DNA of 64,000 nucleotides from Nitrospirota bacterium (lineage in GTDB: Bacteria > Nitrospirota > Thermodesulfovibrionia > UBA6902 > JAJYJJ01), in assembly GCA_021789595.1 (NCBI GenBank), contig JAJYJJ010000006.1:75747-139746 (forward strand). Direction: 5' to 3'. Both the position numbers and the translations under genes were made by a program. Positions within the stretch are counted from its first letter, which is position 1, and each line of letters opens with the position of its first letter. Below, piece by piece: positions 56,996 through 64,000 of this stretch. The notes under the pieces were generated by a model. The model worked only from the letters and a program-made list of their open reading frames with translations. It was not told where the DNA came from and did not search any database.

Positions 56996-57895
56996 TTGCT
57001 CTTCATTGCAGGCGGCACAGGCTTTATAGGTCATCACCTCATCAATGCCTTGATTGAAAGGGGCTATAAGCTGAGGTGTCTTGTAAGGTCGAAGCAAAAG
57101 GCTTCTCAGCTCAGGGCTATGGGTATAGAAACAGTCATCGGTGATATAACCGATGCCTCTACTATCAAGGGCGCACTCAAGGGATGCTCCATGGTTGTGC
57201 ACCTTGTTGGAATAATAGAGGAGCACGGCAGCTTGACCTTTAAGGCAGTTCACGTGGATGGGACAGACAACCTTGTAAAGGAGGCCGTAGAATCAGACAT
57301 CAAGCATTTCTTTTATCAGAGCGCACTTGGCGCCTCGCTTAGCTCATGGGCAGGATATTTAACGACAAAGGCAGAGGCAGAGGAGATTGTAAGGGAAAGC
57401 AGGCTTAGATTCACAATATTCAGGCCATCTCTTGTAATAGGTTCTGACGATGGCTTTACACAGAAGATTAAGGAGATTGCATATAAATCCCCTTTAATCC
57501 CTATCCCGGGCAGGGGAGATGCAAGGTTTCAACCTATATATGTTGGTGATTGGGTAAAGTGCTTCATGAAGATTATAGATAACCCCCATTACATGGGACA
57601 TGTCTATGAGTTTGGCGGACCTGAGCATCTCACCTATAAGGAGATGGTCGAGGCAATAATCAATGCCATGGGAATAAGAAAACCCATCATCCATGTGCCT
57701 ATGGGTCTTACAAAATTCGGGATCTCCTTTATGGAAAGACTTATCCCAAAACCGCCTGCTACATCAGAACAGATAAGACTCCTTGAGGTGGATAACATAT
57801 GCGATATTGGCTCTGTAAAGAATTATTTCGGTTTTGAGCCAATCAGGTTTAAAGACGCCCTTAAACTCTTTATCAAATCCCCGAAAGGGGGATAG
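56996..57895 (+). CDS. NAD(P)-binding SDR, NDUFA9/complex I-associated type
   Basis: 299 aa from a TTG with AGAGG seven bases upstream. Rossmann start FIAGGTGFIGHHLINALIER; then VVHLVGIIEEHGSLTFKAVH and FRPSLVIGSDDGFTQKI. The catalytic Tyr-x3-Lys of classical SDRs is replaced by YLTTKAEAE, as in atypical SDRs that bind NADPH without clear catalysis. Substrate unknown. Confidence 0.85.
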   Translation: MLFIAGGTGFIGHHLINALIERGYKLRCLVRSKQKASQLRAMGIETVIGDITDASTIKGALKGCSMVVHLVGIIEEHGSLTFKAVHVDGTDNLVKEAVESDIKHFFYQSALGASLSSWAGYLTTKAEAEEIVRESRLRFTIFRPSLVIGSDDGFTQKIKEIAYKSPLIPIPGRGDARFQPIYVGDWVKCFMKIIDNPHYMGHVYEFGGPEHLTYKEMVEAIINAMGIRKPIIHVPMGLTKFGISFMERLIPKPPATSEQIRLLEVDNICDIGSVKNYFGFEPIRFKDALKLFIKSPKGG

Positions 57896-58050
57896 GATCT
57901 GTCCAGCAAAAGGAATATTAAGGGGCGGGTCATTTTTAAAAAGTGAAAAGAACTTGACAATCCTCCTGGATCATCAAAACAGCAACAGGAATCGTTTCCA
58001 GCGTGGTCGCAGTAAAAGATGCAGTTGGTAGCATAAGGCAATTTGCGGCC

Positions 58051-58080
58051 TTGACAAAATATTGTGGATTTGTTTATGCT
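58051..58080 (+). promoter_or_regulatory. Promoter of rplM-rpsI
   Basis: TTGACA (58051) and TATGCT (58075) with 18 bases between, or TTATGC with 17. The 220-bp gap before rplM also has a second TTGACA near 57954 without a clear -10. No ribosomal-protein leader structure is obvious. Confidence 0.55.
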
Positions 58081-58115
58081 TATGTTCTTGAATTTGAGAA
58101 AGGCAGGGTTGTTTT

Positions 58116-58541
58116 ATGAGGACATCTTTTCCAAAAAAAGCTGCGATTGAGAGAAAGTGGTATCTAATTGACGCAAGCGGATTGGTGCTTGGAAGGCTTG
58201 CGGCAAAGGTTGCCTCTATCCTGAGAGGGAAGCACAGACCGATCTTTACCCCACATGTTGATACAGGGGATTTTGTAGTAGTTATAAATGCAGATAAGAT
58301 ACGGTTCACAGGTAAAAAACTGGACAATAAGGTCTACCAACACCACAGCGGCTATCCAGGAGGCTTAAAGACAGAAAAGGCAGGCGATTTACTTAAGAGC
58401 AACCCAGAAAGGCTCATAACCATGGCGGTCTGGGGGATGCTTCCAAAAAATAGTTTGGGAAGGGATTTAATTAAAAAACTAAAGGTCTATAAGGGGCAAG
58501 AACATCCACATACAGCCCAAAAGCCTGAGGCACTGAGTTAA
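58116..58541 (+). CDS. rplM: 50S ribosomal protein L13
   Basis: 141 aa: [50 protein letters not shown] and [20 protein letters not shown]. Complete. Paired with rpsI nine bases downstream as in most bacteria. Confidence 0.98.
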   Translation: MRTSFPKKAAIERKWYLIDASGLVLGRLAAKVASILRGKHRPIFTPHVDTGDFVVVINADKIRFTGKKLDNKVYQHHSGYPGGLKTEKAGDLLKSNPERLITMAVWGMLPKNSLGRDLIKKLKVYKGQEHPHTAQKPEALS

Positions 58542-58550
58542 GGAGAAGAC

Positions 58551-58943
58551 ATGGCTGAGATACTATATTCATCTACAGGTAGAAGAAAGACATCATCTGC
58601 AAGGGTAGTTATTAAGCCGGGGGCAGGTCAGATCATTGTAAACGACAAGCCTCTGGACAAATACTTCTCGAGGGATACATTGAAGATGATGATCAGACAG
58701 CCTCTTGAGCTGACTACAACAATCGGCAAATATGATATTGTTGCAAAGGTTGAAGGCGGAGGGATGGCAGGACAGGCTGGTGCCATCAGGCATGGAATAG
58801 CAAGAGCACTTGTCCAACTTGATTCTGACCTTAGGGGTAAACTAAAAAAAGAAGGTTTTCTTACAAGAGATCCGAGAGTAAAGGAAAGAAAGAAGTACGG
58901 ACAGAAGGCCGCAAGAAAAAGATTCCAGTTCTCAAAGAGATAA
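58551..58943 (+). CDS. rpsI: 30S ribosomal protein S9
   Basis: 130 aa: [40 protein letters not shown] and the C-terminal basic tail ending QFSKR that reaches the P-site tRNA. AAGGAG before the ATG. Followed after seven bases by argC, so arginine genes are read with ribosomal genes. Confidence 0.98.
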   Translation: MAEILYSSTGRRKTSSARVVIKPGAGQIIVNDKPLDKYFSRDTLKMMIRQPLELTTTIGKYDIVAKVEGGGMAGQAGAIRHGIARALVQLDSDLRGKLKKEGFLTRDPRVKERKKYGQKAARKRFQFSKR

Positions 58944-58950
58944 CACTGCC

Positions 58951-59991
58951 ATGTTAAGGGTCGCTATCTTAGGAGGTAGCGGTTATGCAGGCAGTGAACT
59001 ATTACGCATCCTCCATGGACACCCATTTGTAAAGATTACTGCAGTCACCTCTGAGCGGTCTGCTGGAAGATCAGTCTTGGATGTCTTGCCTCATCTAACA
59101 GCCTTTAGCCATCTCACCTATGAGGCATTGAACCTTAAAACGATTTTTAAAAAGGCAGATATTTTTTTCCTTGCGCTTCCGCATAAGACCGCACAGGATG
59201 TAGTTGCTGAGCTATATAGTAATGACAAGCTGATTATAGACCTTTCAGCAGACTATAGACTAAAAGACCCTGATGTATATGAACAGTGGTATAAGACACC
59301 TCACAGGCAGAGGGCACTGCTTAAGAAGGCAGTCTATGGACTTCCTGAGATATACGGGGAAAAGATCTCCCGTACAAGACTTGTCGCAAACCCCGGCTGT
59401 TATCCAACAGGGGCTATCCTCGGCCTTGCGCCTGCTGTATACAACGGTCTTATTGATACAGGCTCTATTACAATTGATTCAAAGTCAGGGGTCTCAGGAG
59501 CAGGCAGGTCGCAGGAGCTTGCATATATGTTTTCAGAGGTAAATGATGGGCTAAAGGCATACGCCATAGGAACACACCGTCACACCCCTGAGATAGAGCA
59601 GGAAATATCGCACCTTGCAAAAAAAGAGATAAAGGTAAATTTTACGCCGCACCTTATCCCGATGGACAGGGGCATTCTAACAACAATATATGCAAAGCTT
59701 AAGGGTAATATAAGTGCTTCCCGTATAGATCAGCTCTATAAGGATTTTTATAAGAGGAAATCCTTTGTAAGAATCTTAGATGAGGGCAGATTTCCAACAA
59801 CAAAACAGGTCAGGGGAACAAACTACTGTGAGATCGCTCTTGCTGTAGTTCAGCGGACAAGGACACTAATAATAGTTTCCGTCATTGATAACCTGATAAA
59901 AGGTGCATCAGGCCAGGCAATCCAGAACATGAATATAATGCTCGGCCTTAAGGAAGATACAGCACTAACCTCCCTCGCTCTGTTTCCATGA
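58951..59991 (+). CDS. argC: N-acetyl-gamma-glutamyl-phosphate reductase
   Basis: Third step of arginine synthesis, NADPH-dependent. 346 aa: VAILGGSGYAGSELLRIL, FLALPHKTAQ, catalytic Cys in VANPGCYPTGAILGLAPA and HRHTPEIEQE. Stop overlaps argJ by four bases. Confidence 0.96.
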   Translation: MLRVAILGGSGYAGSELLRILHGHPFVKITAVTSERSAGRSVLDVLPHLTAFSHLTYEALNLKTIFKKADIFFLALPHKTAQDVVAELYSNDKLIIDLSADYRLKDPDVYEQWYKTPHRQRALLKKAVYGLPEIYGEKISRTRLVANPGCYPTGAILGLAPAVYNGLIDTGSITIDSKSGVSGAGRSQELAYMFSEVNDGLKAYAIGTHRHTPEIEQEISHLAKKEIKVNFTPHLIPMDRGILTTIYAKLKGNISASRIDQLYKDFYKRKSFVRILDEGRFPTTKQVRGTNYCEIALAVVQRTRTLIIVSVIDNLIKGASGQAIQNMNIMLGLKEDTALTSLALFP

Positions 59992-61175
59992 CTATACCAA
60001 ATATACCAAAGGGCTTTAAATTCTCCTCAGCATCTTCCGGCATAAAAAAATCTGAAAGAAAAGATATAGGACTTATATTCTCCGAGGTTGAATCCAATAT
60101 TGCAGGGCTATTCACTACAAACAAGGTCAAGGCTGCCCCTGTAAGACTGGCTCTGGAAAAGATAATATCTCACCGTGGTCAGGCCATTATTGCAAACAGC
60201 GGCAATGCCAATGCATGCACAGGGGGAAAAGGCATGGAGGATGCTGTAGAGATGGCCAATCTTACTGCTGAGAAACTCGGTATAAAACCTGAACTTGTAT
60301 ATGTTGCCTCAACAGGGGTTATTGGAGAACCAATGCACATGGAAAGATTAAGAAGGGGGCTTGTGGAAGCTGTATCTGGTTTAGGCAACGGCTGTATAGA
60401 GGATGTTGCCATGGCTATAATGACAACAGACACCTTCCCTAAGATCGTATCCCGCGAGGTTAATATAGACGGGGGAAATGGGGTTATTACCGGTATAGCA
60501 AAGGGTGCAGGCATGATATGTCCTGATATGGCAACGATGTTATCTTTTATTATGACAGATATCTCTATATCTGCACAGGCCATTGATCTGGCACTTAGAG
60601 AATCTGTATCAAAATCATTCAACAGACTCACAGTAGACGGAGACAGAAGCACAAATGACACTGTGCTTTTAATAGCCAATGGCACCCTTGGCAATAATGA
60701 GCTATCTATTGATAGCAAAGAATTTGCTTCCTTCAAAAGAACCCTGGATGATATTACACATGAGCTGTCAAGGCTTATTGCAAAGGACGGCGAGGGTGCA
60801 ACGAAACTCATTGAGGTGGTAGTTGTTGGGGCCCGTAATGAAGACGATGCTAAGAGGGCTGCATTTGCCGTAGCCAATTCAAATCTTGTTAAGACCGCTA
60901 TCTATGGAAATGATGCCAACTGGGGGAGGATCATGGCCGCTGTGGGCTATTCAGGTGCAGATATAATAGATGACATGGTCTCCATCTTTTTCAACGACCT
61001 TAAGGTCGTTGAAAAAGGGCTTACCCTAAGAAAAGACAAGGAGGCAGCGGAGATTCTAAAGGACAAAGAGATAAGGATAACCGTTGATCTGGGTCTTGGG
61101 AATGCAGAGACAAAGGTATTGAGCTGTGATCTTACTGAAGAATACATAAGGATTAATGCCGCCTACAGGTCTTGA
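59988..61175 (+). CDS. argJ: Glutamate N-acetyltransferase (ArgJ)
   Basis: 395 aa. Recycles acetyl from N-acetylornithine to glutamate and may also make N-acetylglutamate. Autocleavage and nucleophile Thr in GAGMICPDMATMLSF; RLTVDGDRSTNDTVLL; AAVGYSGAD. With argC it gives the cyclic acetyl pathway. Complete. Confidence 0.96.
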   Translation: MTIPNIPKGFKFSSASSGIKKSERKDIGLIFSEVESNIAGLFTTNKVKAAPVRLALEKIISHRGQAIIANSGNANACTGGKGMEDAVEMANLTAEKLGIKPELVYVASTGVIGEPMHMERLRRGLVEAVSGLGNGCIEDVAMAIMTTDTFPKIVSREVNIDGGNGVITGIAKGAGMICPDMATMLSFIMTDISISAQAIDLALRESVSKSFNRLTVDGDRSTNDTVLLIANGTLGNNELSIDSKEFASFKRTLDDITHELSRLIAKDGEGATKLIEVVVVGARNEDDAKRAAFAVANSNLVKTAIYGNDANWGRIMAAVGYSGADIIDDMVSIFFNDLKVVEKGLTLRKDKEAAEILKDKEIRITVDLGLGNAETKVLSCDLTEEYIRINAAYRS

Positions 61176-61212
61176 TTAATTGAAGCTTGGCAGAATTTGA
61201 GACCGTTAAAAC

Positions 61213-61241
61213 TTGACAGTTTTTAATGTATCCGCTATGCT
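61213..61241 (+). promoter_or_regulatory. Promoter of the LysM gene
   Basis: TTGACA (61213), exactly 17 bases, TATGCT (61236). A small palindrome CCTGCC-TT-GGCAGG lies in the leader at about 61262. TATGCT also appears in the rplM promoter. Confidence 0.65.
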
Positions 61242-61301
61242 TTATATGGATTCTTGTTCTCCCTGCCTTGGCAGGCTGATTTTGAGTCTAAGGAGTCTAT
61301 C

Positions 61302-62297
61302 ATGAAAATATTAGTCTATTTATTTTTTTCCCTGTTGCTTGTTAGTCCTGCCTTTGCCCAGGAATCCCCTTATGAGGAACATATAGTAAGGAAGGGTGAT
61401 ACCTTATGGGATATAACCTCTACATCTCTGAATAACCCTTTCTTATGGCCAAAAGTATGGAAGGAAAATCCTGAGATTGCAAACCCAAACAGGATATTTC
61501 CAGGGCAGAAGATTAGGATACCTCTCAAGCTAAAGACAGAAAAAATAAAACCTGTAACAGCTCCAACGGAGGAGGTGTCTAAAGAGGAGGTTGCAGTTCC
61601 AACGGAAGAAAAACCCGAAAAAGCCGTAGTGGAGAAAAAACCAACATACCTGATCGACAGGGGGCTCTTGTATTCAAGCGGTTATATCTCTCCAACGCTT
61701 CCAAGGATAGGTAAAATCTTCAAGTCTCTGAATGGAAGGACAATATTTGGAGAGGGAGATTTAGCATACCTAAAGAGCAATAATAAAAAACAGCCCTTCA
61801 CAATGGGAGAGAAATTTATTGTTATTAGACCCATAAAGGAGGTTATTGAGATAACGAATTGGAATTCCCTCGGTTACCTCGTTAAGGTTGTAGGTGCAGT
61901 GAAGGTAATCGGGGAGGATGAGGGAGTTCCAAAGGCAGAAGTTATAGAGGCATTTTCAGATATAGATATTGGGGACAGACTCGATACATATCAGGATTTT
62001 GAACCACCTCTTGCACCTGAAACACCAAGGAGACCTGATATAAGTGGTTACATTGTAGAAACCCGTGGACTCAAAACATTAAATGCCTTTGGTGATGTCC
62101 TCTATCTTGATAAAGGGGCACAGGATGGCATAAATGTTGGGGATGTATTTGATGTTGCCCTAATCAAAAAGGGTCTTCCAAAAAGGACGATTGGCATGAT
62201 TCAGGTAATATCGGTTAGGGAGAAAACCGCTACTGCTGTTATCAGGAAGGCCGACCAAGACATATTAAGGGGATATGTCTTCTGGCAAGGAAAATAA
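61302..62297 (+). CDS. Secreted LysM-domain protein
   Basis: 331 aa. Signal peptide KILVYLFFSLLLVSPAFA, then one LysM (HIVRKGDTLWDITSTSLNNP to IFPGQKIRIP) that should bind peptidoglycan, a Glu/Lys/Pro linker (VAVPTEEKPEKAVVEKKP), and a 200-residue C-terminal part with repeated beta-like units (GEGDLAYLKS, KGAQDGINVGDVFDV) of unknown function. Start moved from 61254 to ATG 61302, which follows AAGGAG. Periplasmic, likely cell-wall attached. Confidence 0.88.
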   Translation: MKILVYLFFSLLLVSPAFAQESPYEEHIVRKGDTLWDITSTSLNNPFLWPKVWKENPEIANPNRIFPGQKIRIPLKLKTEKIKPVTAPTEEVSKEEVAVPTEEKPEKAVVEKKPTYLIDRGLLYSSGYISPTLPRIGKIFKSLNGRTIFGEGDLAYLKSNNKKQPFTMGEKFIVIRPIKEVIEITNWNSLGYLVKVVGAVKVIGEDEGVPKAEVIEAFSDIDIGDRLDTYQDFEPPLAPETPRRPDISGYIVETRGLKTLNAFGDVLYLDKGAQDGINVGDVFDVALIKKGLPKRTIGMIQVISVREKTATAVIRKADQDILRGYVFWQGK

Positions 62298-62304
62298 AAG
62301 GAAA

Positions 62305-62335
62305 TAGGGTTGGAACATTGATACATCCAACCCTA
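62305..62335. terminator. Hairpin between the LysM gene and rpoD
   Basis: TAGGGTTGGA, 11-base loop, TCCAACCCTA: ten perfect pairs between two convergent genes. No T-run. Confidence 0.6.
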
Positions 62336-62365
62336 CCAGAAATATAAGATATGCGGTGGGCTTCT

Positions 62366-63793
62366 CTACGAACTTACAAGTATCTTAAGGGCCTTTAATC
62401 TGCTTGGGTGTTTAAGCTTCCTTAATGCCTTTGCCTCTATCTGTCTAACCCTTTCCCTTGTTATAGAGAGGTGTCTTCCCACTTCTTCAAGGGTATGATC
62501 CCTCTCAAGCCCTATACCAAATCGCATCTTTATTACAGTCTCCTCTTTGGGGGTCAATGTATTTAAGACCTTCTGAATATGTTCAGAAATCTCTTTCTTC
62601 TCTGCATCCACGTACGGAGATGGACTGTTTTTATCCCCTATGAAATCCTCAAGCTCCGTATCCTCATCGCCAACAGGTGTCTGCAGCGCAATTGGGTCCT
62701 GAATAGCCCTGAAGACCTCTTCCACTTTTCTTACAGGAACCCCGAGTTTCTGTGCAATTTCCTCGTTAGAGGGCTCTCTTCCAAGATCCTGTGTAAGTTC
62801 TCTTGATGCCTTTGTGACCCTGTTATAAAACTCCATCATATGCACAGGAACCCTTATCGTCTTGGTCTGGTCAATAAGTGCCCTGGTTATTGCCTGTCTT
62901 ATCCACCATGTGGCATAGGTAGAAAACTTAAAGCCCTTCTCATATTTAAACTTATCAACGGCCTTCATAAGGCCGATGTTTCCTTCCTGAATAAGATCAA
63001 GAAGCGGCAACCCTCTACCCACATAGTTCTTGGCTATATTCACAACAAGCCGCAGGTTTCTTGTTATCAGTTCACTCTTTGCTTCATGCACAAGAGACTG
63101 AGCCTTACAAATCCTCTCCCACATTGGAGCGAATTGATCCAGACGAATCCCTATCTCTGAAGCTATTTTCCTTAATTTAGCCTGGGCATCCCTTAGAAGG
63201 GCATCTGCGGCATTGACATCCTTTTTCTTTACCTTGCCATCCTTTAACAGTTTTCTTAGTGAAGCAACAGTCCTGCCATAGGGTGCCAGTTTTTCCTCTA
63301 TCCTTGCCTTCTCATCCATAAGTGCATTAAGCCTGTTGAGGGTCTTAAGTATTACCTCTTCATCCTTTTCTTCCTCTGTTGTAAATGGGTCATCTGTATC
63401 CTCTATGGTCTTTTCTATAGTCTTCTCCAATGGCAGAGAAAAAATTATCTCTTTTATAATATTTCTTCCCTCTTCCAACTTTTTTGCCAGGTCTGTCTCC
63501 TCGTCCTTTGTTAATATTGATATATTCCCCATCGAATGGAAATACGCCTGAACAAGGTCTTCTGTCTTCTCATACTCCTCTATTTCCTCTTCCTCTAACT
63601 CTTCTTCTGGAGGGACAGCCTCAATATAATCTACAACCTTCACCCCCATATCATGAAGAACATCCATAAGGTCCTCAAGCTCATCAGGGCTAAAGAATTC
63701 GGAAGGCAAAGCATCGTTTATCTCGTCATAGGTAAGGACTCCACGCCTCTTGCCTATTTCAATAATCTCCTCAAATAGATCCTTTTCTCTCAT
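62366..63793 (-). CDS. rpoD: Primary RNA polymerase sigma factor (sigma-70)
   Basis: 475 aa. Region 1.1 (RGVLTYDEINDALPSEFF), 1.2 (EDLVQAYFHSMGNISILT), region 2 (NLRLVVNIAKNYVGRGLPLL; KFSTYATWWIRQAITRAL), region 3 and region 4.2 (TLEEVGRHLSITRERVRQIE). The non-conserved insert between 1.2 and 2 is of moderate length. TAGGAGG lies ten bases before the ATG. It is downstream of the 23S gene in the same direction with a hairpin between. Confidence 0.97.
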   Translation of the reverse strand: MREKDLFEEIIEIGKRRGVLTYDEINDALPSEFFSPDELEDLMDVLHDMGVKVVDYIEAVPPEEELEEEEIEEYEKTEDLVQAYFHSMGNISILTKDEETDLAKKLEEGRNIIKEIIFSLPLEKTIEKTIEDTDDPFTTEEEKDEEVILKTLNRLNALMDEKARIEEKLAPYGRTVASLRKLLKDGKVKKKDVNAADALLRDAQAKLRKIASEIGIRLDQFAPMWERICKAQSLVHEAKSELITRNLRLVVNIAKNYVGRGLPLLDLIQEGNIGLMKAVDKFKYEKGFKFSTYATWWIRQAITRALIDQTKTIRVPVHMMEFYNRVTKASRELTQDLGREPSNEEIAQKLGVPVRKVEEVFRAIQDPIALQTPVGDEDTELEDFIGDKNSPSPYVDAEKKEISEHIQKVLNTLTPKEETVIKMRFGIGLERDHTLEEVGRHLSITRERVRQIEAKALRKLKHPSRLKALKILVSS

Positions 63794-63820
63794 TCCTATT
63801 ACAAACCTCCTAAGACAATG

Positions 63821-63853
63821 TTCCCCAAAAAACCATAATGGTTTTTTGGGGAA
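63821..63853 (-). terminator. Large hairpin between 23S rRNA and rpoD
   Basis: TTCCCCAAAAAACCA-TAA-TGGTTTTTTGGGGAA: 15 perfect pairs with a three-base loop. Probably the rRNA terminator or processing site, also separating rpoD. Confidence 0.75.
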
Positions 63854-63907
63854 TCAAGCAATACCTTTAAAACTTGACAACAGGAGGTATTAGTTTAGGG
63901 TTAATAG

Positions 63908-64000
63908 AAGGTCAAGGCACACGGCCTATTAGTACTGGTTAGCTCAATGCCTTACGGCACTTACACATCCAGCCTATCGACCTAATAGTCTATTAGGGGC
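63908..64000 (-). rRNA. 23S ribosomal RNA, 3' end
   Basis: The reverse strand reads GGTCGATAGGCTGGATGTGT, AAGTGCCGTAAGGCATTGAG and CTAACCAGTACTAATAGGCC, the universal 3'-terminal region of bacterial 23S rRNA. The gene extends beyond the window. The 114 bases between its end and rpoD do not contain a 5S gene. Confidence 0.95.

Noticed and set aside
60179-60877. ORF 60179..60877 minus (232 aa)
   Set aside because: Antisense shadow of argJ, low-complexity Ser/Ala/Pro composition.

Overview
The window is almost solid bacterial chromosome of moderate G+C. The coding strand is rich in AGG/AGA arginine and ATA isoleucine codons, and genes are tightly packed with many ATGA or TGATG overlaps. Gene content points to an anaerobic or microaerophilic Gram-negative: a periplasmic triheme c7-type cytochrome, selenoprotein SelD, an AmtB-PII-GlnA set, Spy-like and LysM envelope proteins, and late corrinoid synthesis genes. 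My best guess is Nitrospirota (Thermodesulfovibrionia-like) or a neighbouring Desulfobacterota-like lineage. This is inference from gene style; no complete rRNA is present to settle it.

Layout. 1-5.1 kb, minus strand: ileS, lspA, a TPR protein, lgt and the start of a UspA-like gene form one overlapping operon. hisH stands alone at 5.25 kb. 5.9-16.1 kb is an accessory island with every gene on the minus strand: HicAB, an XRE-like protein, DUF3024, a MazEF-type pair, an XRE-ImmA/IrrE plus PIN (DUF4411) pair, an unknown 235-aa protein, a large type IIG restriction-modification protein, then a decay zone of gene remnants, two DUF2283 genes, DUF4258 and a radC stub. A short imperfect repeat of about 40 bp, not in the ORF track, lies 8-21 bp after the stop codon of five successive modules and occurs a sixth time inside the XRE ORF. 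This gives the region a cassette-array look.

16.2-31 kb: galT, a phosphomanno/glucomutase, a two-CW MerR regulator, a diguanylate cyclase, metK-ahcY, a PAP2-RR-HK-DUF167 run followed by a Spy-like protein, then amtB-glnB-glnA. 31-44.3 kb: selD (UGA selenocysteine, truncated in the ORF track)-mnmG-uvrB, nagA, a response regulator/hybrid kinase/CheR group, mnmA, a triheme cytochrome and tyrS. 44.4-53.6 kb: argH, a lipoprotein, ruvX, mltG, ispG and an exonuclease on plus; argS-cobO-cobU-cobS on minus. 53.7-64 kb: rsmG, DUF2007, an acyl-CoA ligase, a Crp regulator, an NAD-dependent epimerase, rplM-rpsI, argC-argJ, a LysM protein, rpoD on minus, and the 3' end of a 23S rRNA gene on minus at the window edge.

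No intergenic stretch exceeds about 300 bases; the longest (16063-16253, 40266-40449, 42412-42607, 42932-43115, 57896-58115) hold only promoters, hairpins or nothing I recognise. I saw no tRNA gene, CRISPR array, transposase, integrase or riboswitch. The points most worth following are the cassette-like repeat array, the HicB/HicA junction with a GGGAAAG slippery heptamer and no standard hicA start, the UGA-encoded SelD with a SECIS hairpin, in-frame palindrome insertions in genes, and several promoters placed so close to the ATG that the mRNAs should be leaderless.
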